From the NCBI GenBank assembly GCA_964439215.1, contig CAYTNY010000022.1:1-28575 (forward strand): a DNA stretch of 28,575 nt, written 5' to 3'. Of the stretch, positions 17,701-25,577 are shown in pieces; positions within the stretch are counted from its first letter, which is position 1; the number at the start of each line of letters is the position of its first letter. Position numbers and translations under genes: made by a program. Origin of the DNA: CAYTNY01 sp964439215. GTDB taxonomy: Bacteria > Oederibacteriota > PGYV01 > CAYTNY01. Below the pieces are notes generated by a model, which had not been told where the DNA came from, searched no databases, and was given only the letters and a program-made list of their open reading frames with translations.

Positions 17701-19193
17701 CTCTGTTCACGGCGTCTTTGCTGCTTTTCAGAAATATTAAATTCGGAAAAAAAGCGGGAATAGGCGACAGGGCTTTTGAAGCATCCAAACTGCTGTGGCG
17801 CCCCGCGCTTTTGCTCGCGGCTGTCGGAGGCGCGGCTTATCTGATGTTTTATCCTTTCCATGCTGATTTTCATTCGCCTTATAAAGCTGCTGCTAAATTT
17901 ATTTCAGCTTCAGAGAGAGCTTCGCTCTTTGAAATGTACAAGTACTTTTCGGTGTTTTTCCTTATAATATCCGCTTATGTTCTTTTTGTATGGCGCGGCG
18001 GATATGATTCCTTTGCCAGGGCAACGGGTTTTATGAAGATAAAGAAATATGATCCTGTGAAAATCTCCCGGAATTTTAACAGGTCCATTGAAAAAATGTT
18101 TGAACTGCCGGGCGAAACAATAAGGGTCACGGCTGCTTTAATGGCTGTGATCATTGCCGCTGTCTTGTCTTTGGCGGTGCAGCCCACATTCGGGCCGCTT
18201 TTTATTATGATAGTTACTGCCGCGTGGATGATGTTTAAAGCAGACAACCGCAGCACGAAATTTTCCCTGCTTCTTGTTTTTGTCTCCCTGTGTGTGGTTT
18301 TAGGAACAGAGCTGCTGTTTGTCGCTGACGGCAGAATGAATACGGTCTTTAAATTTTATATGACAGCCTGGATATTTCTGGCGCTGGGTGTTCCGCGTCT
18401 TCTCTGTGATCTGACAGCGGAATATAAAAAGATATTCAACGGTTCCGCCGCGGACAGGTTTATGTACTGGGGCGCGGGCCTTCTGATATTTGCTGTTATG
18501 GGTGTTTTATATTTTACTGAATCGTCATCAGGGAAACCTGTTATGCAGAATACATATATAGCGGTTGTGTCCCTTGCCGCGCTGCCATTGATTATTTTCA
18601 GGAACCGGGCGGGAAAAATTCTGTTTGCGGGGGCGCTGATATTTATACTTATACCGGCGGTGATGTATCCTGTATTAGGATCCCTGATAAAAATGGACAT
18701 ATGCAGCCGCGGTTTTAAGCAGGAGCCGAGGATAGACGGCATAAAGTATATGGAGGATCTGGAACAGAGAAGGTCCTCGCGGGAGGATTTTGACAGGTAT
18801 GACTATATGACGATCAAATGGATAAATGAAAAATTCCCCGTTATTGAACCGATACTTGAAGCGCCGGGGGACAGAATGTATTCAGGGCTTTCAAGGATAT
18901 CGATTTTTACGGGAAATCCGACTCTGGCGGGATGGGGATATCAGGTTGGACAGCAGAGCGGACGCGGCTCTCTTGTAAATAAAAGAATAAGGGACGCAAA
19001 ACGTGTTTATACGACGGACAGCACAGAAACGGCCCTGAATATACTCGCGGAATACGGAATAAAATATGTTTATGTGGGAACAATAGAAAAAAGACTGTTT
19101 CCCGCAAACCTTGATAAGTTCAACGAAATGGGAAATACGGCATACAGCAGCAGCGGAGCCGCAATATACAAAATAGATATTCCTGAAAAATGA
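14706..19193 (+). CDS. Giant membrane protein: GT-C glycosyltransferase-like half fused to DUF2298 (YYY) half
   Basis: This 1495-aa protein has more than 20 hydrophobic segments. After a Lys-rich cytoplasmic start and a first helix (33-50), an extracytoplasmic loop carries FHPDERW (64-70), the acidic motif expected in GT-C enzymes of the GT39/ArnT type. A multi-helix region and a soluble domain (about 430-640) follow. The second half matches DUF2298, also called the Chlor_Arch_YYY domain: FPPHDPW (793-799), NYYYWG (806-811), then FFSYLYGDLHAHN ending at residue 930 and STINTWSLP. A second soluble C-terminal domain follows. GT-C enzymes move sugars from polyprenyl-phosphate carriers. Whether both halves are active is unknown. 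AAAAGGGG before the ATG is the ribosome site. It overlaps the PAP2 gene by 4 bp. Confidence 0.85.
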   Translation: MVLKKAVKPVKKSIKKKAVLKKDAEKDRRRGKPIIWVLLAFMAVLTISASLRLMQPDWYSHRQFHPDERWIVSSAVPQIKHWGDKPIGLQYGSLPLYILSYHHRISGWMHSKGMIKDLGAARIGGARVISGIVDTLTIAAIFLTALILFGPKTALLASVLLGFTVLHIHAAHFYTVDTFVAFFMALTVYFSARIYKKGTAVNYIFAGIFFGMALASKTAAIPAVFAIITAHILNVISIKGRTRAVKDKRINAWIMFVISILAAGLVFFICMPHAVLNYEKFVKDQNYQRKILITGEGDVPYNRQYQETTPYIYQIKNMVLYTMGIPYGSAAFFALFFYILMMIMTVRKGKLPDKEILIILAWLIPYFLIVGQSFAKFNRYMIPVTPFLALLTAKFLIDFYGFVKRRFWGHTLAAVVLLGAVFYGIAFTNIYREPHAWIKASEWIYKNVPVMNERAEPARKTTILNEMWGDDLPTHAKGGHPGMYHNIKWALQEHEFNEGQRNRKLHELSEKLSGSDYVVMADKRAKGTYRRLPGKYPINYFYYTTMLNEPEKLGFEPAFNYTSYPSLFGITIKDDKADESFKLYDHPNVHIFRNTDYFEAEKLREIIARGAMEIKEKYGAEKIGADNPNIGTAKDNVVRILPDLSVFMWYILIQLFALMIFPLHFKLFGNFLDKGYGLAKITGVFLFAWVNWIFVSFNIWNFKQVNLWVLLVLLFAGSAFYVYKNRGMFTGFCASQRKHILYTETLFLGAYMLFIAVKIWCPDIHNVAGHGYGGGGEPMGMAYLSGIFNDVKFPPHDPWMSGYTLNYYYWGQLMLATAAKTAGIMPNIAYNLSLAMLFALAFIAAFTMGYNLTGKYKYGIFSGFLLAMAGNFHTFIFVFDKLANANALKQFFSGIWRFQFIWDPTRIYPHPAITEMPFFSYLYGDLHAHNIVIPVTVAAVAVLYNVMISANKGISLFGSMGETRRSAFLCGVFLALLLGSMSTINTWSLPPVAVLYIMALFTASLLLFRNIKFGKKAGIGDRAFEASKLLWRPALLLAAVGGAAYLMFYPFHADFHSPYKAAAKFISASERASLFEMYKYFSVFFLIISAYVLFVWRGGYDSFARATGFMKIKKYDPVKISRNFNRSIEKMFELPGETIRVTAALMAVIIAAVLSLAVQPTFGPLFIMIVTAAWMMFKADNRSTKFSLLLVFVSLCVVLGTELLFVADGRMNTVFKFYMTAWIFLALGVPRLLCDLTAEYKKIFNGSAADRFMYWGAGLLIFAVMGVLYFTESSSGKPVMQNTYIAVVSLAALPLIIFRNRAGKILFAGALIFILIPAVMYPVLGSLIKMDICSRGFKQEPRIDGIKYMEDLEQRRSSREDFDRYDYMTIKWINEKFPVIEPILEAPGDRMYSGLSRISIFTGNPTLAGWGYQVGQQSGRGSLVNKRIRDAKRVYTTDSTETALNILAEYGIKYVYVGTIEKRLFPANLDKFNEMGNTAYSSSGAAIYKIDIPEK

Positions 19194-19756
19194 GCCGGCT
19201 TGCTGAATGGGTAATTAACGCGGACAGGGAGCTTTTCAGAGCCGTAAATACGGGTCTTCATAACGATTATATTGCTTTTGCCGTAAAATATACCGCAAAT
19301 GATGTTTTTCTTGCGGCCTGTGTTTTTGCCGGTTTTGCGATTATGTTCCGCAGGTTCGGTGAAAAAGAAAAGCTTAATACTGCTTTTGCGTTATGGGCCG
19401 TGATCGTTTCAAATATTTTCAATTCAAAAGTGTTAAAGGTTATATTTCAAAGACAGAGGCCCGTAGTTGAAATGCCGGATACAATAATGCTGGTAAATAT
19501 GAGGTATTTGGGATACGCGTTCCCTTCAACGCATACCGCAATGGCCGCGGCTCTTGCAGCTGTTTTATGGCGGGATTATAGCCGGGCAAGGCCGTTTCTT
19601 GCGCTTTTTGTTTTTCTGGTGGCGTTTTTCTGCGTGTATTCCGGAGGCCATTATCCGTTTGATACCGCGGCGGGCCTGATATCAGGGACTTTTGTGGGAG
19701 CTGTATTTGATTTTCTGAAAACAAAGACTGCAGAAAGGAGAAACTTAAAGAAATGA
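19190..19756 (+). CDS. PAP2-family membrane phosphatase, atypical active site
   Basis: PAP2 proteins remove phosphate from lipid phosphates, for example undecaprenyl pyrophosphate, at the membrane. This 188-aa protein has several hydrophobic helices and motif 1, Lys83-x6-Arg90-Pro91 (KVIFQRQRP). Motif 2 is PSTH (112-115) instead of PSGH. In motif 3, FCVYSGGHYPFD ends in His154 and Asp158, but the usual Ser-Arg pair four residues further up is Phe147-Cys148. The catalytic histidines are therefore kept while one phosphate-binding arginine is missing. The start codon overlaps the upstream stop (ATGA), and the same 4-bp overlap joins it to the deacetylase gene. Context suggests recycling or release of a lipid-linked glycan carrier. 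Confidence 0.85.
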   Translation: MSRLAEWVINADRELFRAVNTGLHNDYIAFAVKYTANDVFLAACVFAGFAIMFRRFGEKEKLNTAFALWAVIVSNIFNSKVLKVIFQRQRPVVEMPDTIMLVNMRYLGYAFPSTHTAMAAALAAVLWRDYSRARPFLALFVFLVAFFCVYSGGHYPFDTAAGLISGTFVGAVFDFLKTKTAERRNLKK

Positions 19757-20991
19757 AAAATTTTTTCGCGGCTGCCGCGGCATTGTTGGTGTTTTTTTCG
19801 TGCGCGGGGCCGGAAATAGAACACGGGCGCAGGGAAGTGCCCGAAAAAAGGTCTTTTGAAAATAAAAACAATGAAAAAAAACCCGAAAAGACAGTAAATG
19901 TTTTATGTTATCACAGATTTATTGAAAGGAAAAAACTTCCCGAACACAGAATAATAAGAGGGTACGGCGATATATATGCCATAAGCCCGGAAAAATTCGA
20001 AAAACACCTTGAATATTTCAGGGACAACGAGAATGTGATAAGTATGTCCCGGTACCTTGACTGGCTTGACGGAAAAGGCGACATACCGGACCGGTCGCTT
20101 ATAATAACCATTGATGACGGATACAGGTGCACATATACAAAAGCCGCGCCGCTTCTGGAAAAATATTCAATGCCTGCGGTGTTTTATCTTTACAATGATT
20201 TTTTACCCGGCGGAAAAAATGCGCTTACAAGAAGTATGATACGCGGGCTTGTTGAAAGAGGATTTGAGATAGGCAGCCATTCAGCATCCCACCCGGTTAT
20301 GACTTCGCACCGGCAGCGGCGGAAATTCGGCGGAAAAAAAACGCTCTTTGACGAAAAAGAATATATTGATTTTCTTATAAAAGAAACTATGGGCTCAAAA
20401 GAGTACCTTGAAAAGTATCTGGGAGTTCCGGTGAGGACGTTTTCTTATCCTTATGGAGCTTATTGCGGTGAAGTAATATCATTTGTGAAAGAAAGCGGAT
20501 TTGAAGCGGCGTTTTCGGTGGTGCCGTCTTATAACACAAAAACTACTCCGCGGTACGCAATGAAAAGGCATATTGTGTATAATTTTACAACGATTGAGGA
20601 TCTGAAACAGAAATTCGGAAAAAAACCGCTGAATGTTGAGATCATCAGCCCTGATGACGGATGGGCGGGGCCGGAAGGAAAACTCAGGCTTCAGGCCCGG
20701 ATCGCGGATGATTCAAAGATAAATACATCAACGGTGCGTTTCAGGATGGGAAGGGTTACGCTGCAAGATTCTTCTTATAATCCTCAGACAAAAATGTTAA
20801 TATATCAGTATAAAAAAGATCTGTCGCGGGGAGTTCACAGGCTCGCGGTTACGGCGAAAGGAAAAGACGGCGGCGATTACGAATATGCCTGGCAGTTTGT
20901 AAGAAAAAAACCGCTGGATAAAGAGTTTCTGAAAAAACGGCTGAAAGAGCTGAAAAAAACGCGGGGAGAAGAAGATGCCGGAAAAAAATAA
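19753..20991 (+). CDS. Polysaccharide deacetylase lipoprotein with C-terminal Ig-like domain
   Basis: This 412-aa protein begins with a lipoprotein signal ending VFFSC, so Cys17 would carry the lipid. A charged linker (20-45) leads to a NodB/carbohydrate-esterase-4-like domain. The metal-binding motifs are TIDDGY (Asp121, Asp122) and HSASH (His176, His180), and RTFSYPYGAY (228-237) forms the substrate groove. The first motif has Ile for the usual Phe. Residues about 305-390 look like a beta-sandwich, seen here as a stretch rich in alternating hydrophobic residues (VEIISPDDG, RLQARIADDSKI). It would remove acetyl groups from an envelope or exopolysaccharide at the membrane surface. The gene is coupled to the PAP2 gene by a 4-bp overlap and overlaps pyrF by 17 bp. 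Confidence 0.9.
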   Translation: MKNFFAAAAALLVFFSCAGPEIEHGRREVPEKRSFENKNNEKKPEKTVNVLCYHRFIERKKLPEHRIIRGYGDIYAISPEKFEKHLEYFRDNENVISMSRYLDWLDGKGDIPDRSLIITIDDGYRCTYTKAAPLLEKYSMPAVFYLYNDFLPGGKNALTRSMIRGLVERGFEIGSHSASHPVMTSHRQRRKFGGKKTLFDEKEYIDFLIKETMGSKEYLEKYLGVPVRTFSYPYGAYCGEVISFVKESGFEAAFSVVPSYNTKTTPRYAMKRHIVYNFTTIEDLKQKFGKKPLNVEIISPDDGWAGPEGKLRLQARIADDSKINTSTVRFRMGRVTLQDSSYNPQTKMLIYQYKKDLSRGVHRLAVTAKGKDGGDYEYAWQFVRKKPLDKEFLKKRLKELKKTRGEEDAGKK

Positions 20992-21748
20992 AAAACAGGA
21001 GATTGATCTTAAAGAAAAACTCATACTTGGCCTGGACGTTGACGATGCGGCTGAAGCATATAATATAATAGAAAAACTTTCCGCCCATGTTAAGTATTAT
21101 AAAGTGGGCCTGCAGCTTATTACCAAGGACGGGCCGCGGATGGTTATGACCCTTAAAAGAAAGGGGTGCAAGATATTCTATGACGCCAAGTTTTACGATA
21201 TTCCCCAGACGGTTTATAATGCCTGCTATGAGGCGGTAAGGCTCGGTGTTAATATGGTAAACGTCCACGCAAGCGGCGGAGCGAAAATGATAAGCTACGC
21301 AAAAGAAGCGCTGGAAAAAGCATCAAAAAAACTTCAGGTGGAAAGACCCTGTCTTCTGGCGGTTACGGTGCTCACGAGTTTTGACAGCAGAAGCTATAAA
21401 CAAAGTACAAAATCATCGCTAGGCATAAAAGAAATGGTGCTGCACCAGGCAAAAATGGCCAAAAAGGCCGGCGCGGACGGTGTTGTCTGCTCGCCCCGGG
21501 AAATAAAGATCATAAGAAAAGAGATGGGAGATGATTTTGTGATAGTAACGCCCGGCATCAGGCCCGGGAAAGTAAAGAAAGACGATCAGAAAAGAATTAT
21601 GACACCCGAAGAAGCCATACGGGCCGGCGCGGATCATATAGTGGTGGCGCGGCCCATACTTAACGCGGAAGACAAAAAAGAAGCGGTGGAGAAAATAAAA
21701 AAACAGATAAGCGAGGGATATGAAAATGGAAGAAGAAAAAGTTCTTGA
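20975..21748 (+). CDS. pyrF: Orotidine 5'-phosphate decarboxylase
   Basis: PyrF makes UMP from OMP, the last step of de novo pyrimidine synthesis. The 257-aa protein shows LILGLDVDD (Asp21), Lys43 in YYKVGLQL and the catalytic DAKFYDIPQTV array (Asp70, Lys72, Asp75). Later come VTPGIRPG and AGADHIVVARPI, which bind phosphate. This is the group 1 type, slightly long because of about 14 extra N-terminal residues. The ATG at 20975 lies inside the end of the deacetylase gene with GGGGAGAAG just before it. No other in-frame start gives a better ribosome site. The 3' end overlaps pyrE. Confidence 0.96.
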   Translation: MPEKNKKQEIDLKEKLILGLDVDDAAEAYNIIEKLSAHVKYYKVGLQLITKDGPRMVMTLKRKGCKIFYDAKFYDIPQTVYNACYEAVRLGVNMVNVHASGGAKMISYAKEALEKASKKLQVERPCLLAVTVLTSFDSRSYKQSTKSSLGIKEMVLHQAKMAKKAGADGVVCSPREIKIIRKEMGDDFVIVTPGIRPGKVKKDDQKRIMTPEEAIRAGADHIVVARPILNAEDKKEAVEKIKKQISEGYENGRRKSS

Positions 21749-22310
21749 AGTATTCAGGCGCGCAAACGCTCTTTTGGTCGGGCATTTTCTTTTAACGTCC
21801 GGGAAACACAGTAATATATATCTTGAAAAATTTTCTGTGCTTAAAAACCCGGAACATACAACGCTTTTGTGCAGGGAAATAGCCAGAAAGTTCAAAAAAT
21901 ACAAGCCGGATGTTGTTTTAGGGGCGGCTGTGGGCGGCATTATCCTGGCTTATGAAACCGCAAGACAGCTGAAGGTGCCGGGAATATTTATGGAAAGAGA
22001 AAAGGGCAGGCTTAAACTCAGAAGAGGTTTTGATATAAAAGAAGGGGAAAAGGTTCTGATTGTGGAAGATATAGTGACAACAGGCGGATCCGTATATGAA
22101 GTAATTGATGAACTTAAGACAAATTACAAATGCGAAATAGCGGGCGTTGGGCTTCTGGTGGACCGCAGCGGCAAAGAAATAGATTTTAATGAGGGTGAGA
22201 CATATGCTCTCGCAAGAATGGATATAAAAACATATGATGAAAAAGACTGTCCGATGTGCAAAAAAGGACAGGAACTCACGAAACGTGGAAGCAGAAATAT
22301 CAAAAAATAA
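21726..22310 (+). CDS. pyrE: Orotate phosphoribosyltransferase
   Basis: PyrE joins orotate to PRPP to make OMP, the substrate of the neighbouring PyrF. Two in-frame ATGs exist, at 21720 and 21726. GAGGG at 21713-21717 is only 2 bases from the first but 8 from the second, so 21726 is chosen, giving 194 aa. The PRPP-binding motif VLIVEDIVTTGGS is at residues 110-122. GAAVGGIILAYE (67-78) and MEREKGRLKLRRGF (89-102) are typical of OPRTases. The C-terminus has the CPMC pair and KRGSR found in one OPRT subfamily. It overlaps pyrF by 23 bp. The order pyrF-pyrE implies joint expression of the last two UMP steps. Confidence 0.95.
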   Translation: MEEEKVLEVFRRANALLVGHFLLTSGKHSNIYLEKFSVLKNPEHTTLLCREIARKFKKYKPDVVLGAAVGGIILAYETARQLKVPGIFMEREKGRLKLRRGFDIKEGEKVLIVEDIVTTGGSVYEVIDELKTNYKCEIAGVGLLVDRSGKEIDFNEGETYALARMDIKTYDEKDCPMCKKGQELTKRGSRNIKK

Positions 22311-22370
22311 AAAAAACCGATTAATTCGGGGACGTAAAAGCCCGAAAAAAACGGAAAAGGGGGAAGTTAA

Positions 22371-23123
22371 ATGATTAAATACAGATCGGTAATAGGTAAA
22401 GAGGTTTTTACTGTGGCGGAAGGAAAAACTTTTGGCAGAGTAAGAGAAGTTATGGTTGATCTTAAAAAACTTAAAGCAGTGGGTTTTCTGATCGCAAATA
22501 AAGATGAAATGTTCCTTGAAACAGGCGATATAACAACGTTCGGAGAAGCCTCTTTGGTCTTTGAAAGAGAAGAAATGCTTAAGCCGGGTTCAAAGATTCC
22601 GTCGCTATGCGTGAAAGGCAGGGAGCTTATGGGCCTGAAAGTTATAACCGAAAAAGGAAGGGATGCGGGAAATGTTTCCACTTTCTTTTTTGACGAGAAG
22701 GGTTCAATAACCCATATAGAGGTAAATGAAGGGCCCTTTGCGGGCAAAGGGCTGCTGGCGGGAACCGGCGTATCATTTGTAGGGCCCGACGCGGTTATTA
22801 TAAAAGAAGATGCTTTTGAGCTTGCGAAAAATATGCAGTCAAGAACAAGCATAAAAAGAATATGGGGGAATATATCCAAGACAACAAAGGAATTTTCAAA
22901 AAACACCGGTGAAAAATTCAAGAAATATTCCGGACGCATAAAAAAGAACATGAAGCAGATAAAACCGCCGGATGATTCCGGGAAAAAAGACATCCGGGAA
23001 GAAAAAAACGGCAAAATAAAGAAAGAAAACGAAACATTGAAAAAAAACACGAAGAAGAAAAAAAAGGCCGCTCCCGGAAAAAACAAAAAGAAAAAAGCGG
23101 CAGGCAGATCAAAAAAGCCATGA
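22371..23123 (+). CDS. PRC-barrel domain protein with a polybasic tail
   Basis: This 250-aa protein has two PRC-barrel repeats. The first covers about residues 3-75 (IGKEVFTVAEGKTFGRVREVMVD), the second about 85-160 (LMGLKVITEKGRDAGNVSTFFFD, then GTGVSFVGPDAVII). PRC-barrels occur in ribosome maturation factor RimM, in photosynthetic reaction centres and in many small proteins of unknown role. The last 90 residues are mostly Lys, with Asn, Glu and Pro, and resemble a disordered nucleic-acid- or membrane-surface-binding tail. There is no signal peptide. AAAAGGGGGAAG precedes the ATG. The preceding 60 bp hold a small hairpin (TTCGGG/CCCGAA) without a T-tract on the coding strand. Confidence 0.85.
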   Translation: MIKYRSVIGKEVFTVAEGKTFGRVREVMVDLKKLKAVGFLIANKDEMFLETGDITTFGEASLVFEREEMLKPGSKIPSLCVKGRELMGLKVITEKGRDAGNVSTFFFDEKGSITHIEVNEGPFAGKGLLAGTGVSFVGPDAVIIKEDAFELAKNMQSRTSIKRIWGNISKTTKEFSKNTGEKFKKYSGRIKKNMKQIKPPDDSGKKDIREEKNGKIKKENETLKKNTKKKKKAAPGKNKKKKAAGRSKKP

Positions 23124-23173
23124 AGCTTAAAAACACCGGGCCTGGCGCCTGACCTGAGGGTCACGGAGGAACA

Positions 23174-25561
23174 ATGTTTTGTAAATACTGCGGGAAAGCC
23201 GCTGCGGATGATTCTGATGCATGCGCAAACTGCGGCGCAATACTGAATTACAAAGATGAAAAAGGCGGTTTGCGGGCGGATTATTTAATTACAAAGAAAA
23301 AAGAAAATGAACCGGTATGGGCCCTGGATGAAAGAGAAAAAAAACCGGCGCGGGGCTTTATATCTTTTTTGGGACCGTTTGGCTTTATAAGTCTTGCTGT
23401 TTTGTGTGTGTTTATCGGACATCATCGGATGTATTTTGGGCAGCAGATCATACCTGCGCTTGTTTTGTACGCTGCCGGCGCGGTCTTTGTTATTCTTGCC
23501 CGAACAGCCTCCCGGCAGCAGGCGTCAAAAAACATATTAAGCTTTAAAACCGAGATTTTTATGTTTATTTTTATAGTTTTTCTTGCCGTTTTTTTCAGGC
23601 TGCATATGATTCAAAGCATCCCCGCCGGACTTTATGCTGATGAAGCCCGCAATGGAGAAGTTGCCATAGGCATAATGCAGGGGGAAGAAGTAGAGGGGCA
23701 GAAACTTCCTGTTTATGTAGGCGAAAGAAGCCCTGAAAACGCGGCTATGTATAATTATTTCATAGCGGTGTTTTTTAAAATTCTGGGGGCAAATACGGAC
23801 AATATAAGGATTGCCACCGCGTTTCTGGGCATACTCAGTGTGCCTGCTTTTTATTTTGTTCTCCGATATCTGTTTGGGGCGGGGGCGGCTGTTTTGGGGG
23901 GATTTCTTTTTGCGGGTATGAGCTGGCACGTTACTTTCAGCAGAATAGGATTTCACGCCGCTAGTGCGGTGTTTTTGTTTGTACTTGTTTTGTATTTTCT
24001 GTTCAGGGCATATAAAGAAAGGAAGTGGGGGGATTTTATGATTTTGGGGGCGGTTCTTGCGCTTTCGCAGAATACTTATATTGCGGCCCGTTCAATTCCT
24101 CTGCTTGTTCTGCTTTTTGCTTTTTATGTTCTTGTCAGGGAGCCGGAATTTTACAGGGCGAATTTAAAAAAAATATCGGTGTGTATGGCTGCGGCATTCA
24201 TTGTGTTTCTTCCGATGCTCGGGTATATAATAAAACATCCGGACAGGTATATGGGGCGCGCCGGAACAGTTTCAATACTGAATGAAGATACGGTAAAAAA
24301 GTTTTATCACGGCAGATATACGGTAAAAGAAAGGCTGAAAGAGAACATTAAAGAGCATTTTCTCATGTTCGGCCTGAAAGGCGACGCTAATCCCAGGCAT
24401 AATAAACCGGGCAGGCCGATGCTTGACTATATAACCGGAGCTCTGGCGGTTTTGGGCGCGGCATATATGATGCTGAGAATTTTTTCCCCTCTGGGTTTTC
24501 TTTCCGCTGCCGGATTTATAATTTTCATTACGCCGGGCATACTGACCATAGAGGCGCCTCAGTCATTAAGAACTATTCTGCTTGTTGTCATACTTATAAT
24601 ATTGGCCTCAGTGTCTTTGAAAAAAATTATTGATTATGCCGGCGAACAATTCGGCGAAAAATGCAGAATAACGGTTTTTATATCCGCGCTTTTGCTTGTA
24701 TTCGCGGGCGGTGCGGCTAATTACGACCGGTATTTTAATGATTATGCGGAAGATCCCGCTGTATGGGAGGCTTTTTCAACCGCGGAGTATATAGGCGGAA
24801 AACTGATTGCTGAAAAAACTGAAGGATGGACCGCTGTTGTGAATAAGAATATATTTTATGCCCCGGGCTATACTTTCAGGTATTTTAAGAACCGGCACAT
24901 AAACATTCCGGTTGAGCATTTTAATACGTTTGAGCATCTTCCGTATTCTGAAAAAACAGAAAAAGGAGTAATATATCTTTTGAGTTATGAGGAAAAAGTA
25001 TATGTGGATACTTTTATGAAGGATATTTACCCCGGCGGAAAATACAGTGAAATAAAGCCGCCTCACGGAGGAGCGAGGCCTTTGTTTATTGTCTATGAAG
25101 TTCCGGCGCGGGATATAAATAAAAATATAAATTCGGAATTGAAAAACGGGATCACAGGATCCTATTATACAGGCAGCGAATTTTTTCCGGGCCGCCTCAG
25201 GCTGAAACGGACCGATCCGAATATTGATTTTAAATGGCATACAAGACCGCTTCGCAGCGGGGATTTTGCGGCGGAATGGAAAGGCAGCATAATTGCGGAT
25301 AAAGATGGAAAATATTATTTCAGGACAGCATCAAACGGCTATAATGAAGTGGTTATAAACGGAGAAAAAATTATAGAAAACAGAAAAACACGGCGGGTAT
25401 CCGGAGCCGCGGGGGCGGCGGTTCTGAAAAAAGGGGAAAATAAAATCCGGGTAAGATACATAAATAATACGGATGGATCAAGAATGCATCTTTACTGGCG
25501 GACGCCCGATGAAAACGGCTACAGGGCGGTCCCTTATGAAAATTTCAGGCCGGAAGAATAA
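23174..25561 (+). CDS. GT39-like membrane glycosyltransferase with N-terminal zinc ribbon and C-terminal PA14 domain
   Basis: This 795-aa protein opens with a zinc ribbon, Cys3-x2-Cys6 and Cys17-x2-Cys20. A linker leads to a multi-helix membrane region (about 62-500) with the acidic GT-C motif GLYADEARNG (Asp156, Glu157) on its first outer loop. That motif is typical of dolichyl/undecaprenyl-phosphate-mannose-type transferases. A soluble region follows, and residues about 660-795 form a PA14 domain (GSYYTGSEFF, then FAAEWKGSIIADKDGKYYF and YWRTPDENGYRAV), a module that often binds carbohydrates. The sugar donor, acceptor and side of action cannot be told from sequence. CACGGAGG before the ATG is the ribosome site. 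The next gene is a close paralogue, so this looks like a tandem duplication. Confidence 0.88.
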   Translation: MFCKYCGKAAADDSDACANCGAILNYKDEKGGLRADYLITKKKENEPVWALDEREKKPARGFISFLGPFGFISLAVLCVFIGHHRMYFGQQIIPALVLYAAGAVFVILARTASRQQASKNILSFKTEIFMFIFIVFLAVFFRLHMIQSIPAGLYADEARNGEVAIGIMQGEEVEGQKLPVYVGERSPENAAMYNYFIAVFFKILGANTDNIRIATAFLGILSVPAFYFVLRYLFGAGAAVLGGFLFAGMSWHVTFSRIGFHAASAVFLFVLVLYFLFRAYKERKWGDFMILGAVLALSQNTYIAARSIPLLVLLFAFYVLVREPEFYRANLKKISVCMAAAFIVFLPMLGYIIKHPDRYMGRAGTVSILNEDTVKKFYHGRYTVKERLKENIKEHFLMFGLKGDANPRHNKPGRPMLDYITGALAVLGAAYMMLRIFSPLGFLSAAGFIIFITPGILTIEAPQSLRTILLVVILIILASVSLKKIIDYAGEQFGEKCRITVFISALLLVFAGGAANYDRYFNDYAEDPAVWEAFSTAEYIGGKLIAEKTEGWTAVVNKNIFYAPGYTFRYFKNRHINIPVEHFNTFEHLPYSEKTEKGVIYLLSYEEKVYVDTFMKDIYPGGKYSEIKPPHGGARPLFIVYEVPARDINKNINSELKNGITGSYYTGSEFFPGRLRLKRTDPNIDFKWHTRPLRSGDFAAEWKGSIIADKDGKYYFRTASNGYNEVVINGEKIIENRKTRRVSGAAGAAVLKKGENKIRVRYINNTDGSRMHLYWRTPDENGYRAVPYENFRPEE

Positions 25562-25577
25562 TTCACCGGAGGAAAAG

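Noticed and set aside
17106..17873. A 255-codon minus-strand open frame inside the DUF2298 gene
   Set aside because: It is a shadow frame with no recognisable domain, and it lies over the most conserved YYY motifs of the real gene.
22367..23164. A 265-codon minus-strand open frame opposite the PRC-barrel gene
   Set aside because: It is the antisense of a Lys-rich coding region, which reads as Phe/Ser-rich protein. There is no ribosome site or domain, and the plus-strand gene has a clear family match.
25473..25577. Upstream extension of the second PA14 glycosyltransferase to an ATG at 25473
   Set aside because: The extension lies wholly inside the PA14 coding region of the previous gene and has no ribosome site, while the ATG at 25578 has GGAGG at good spacing.
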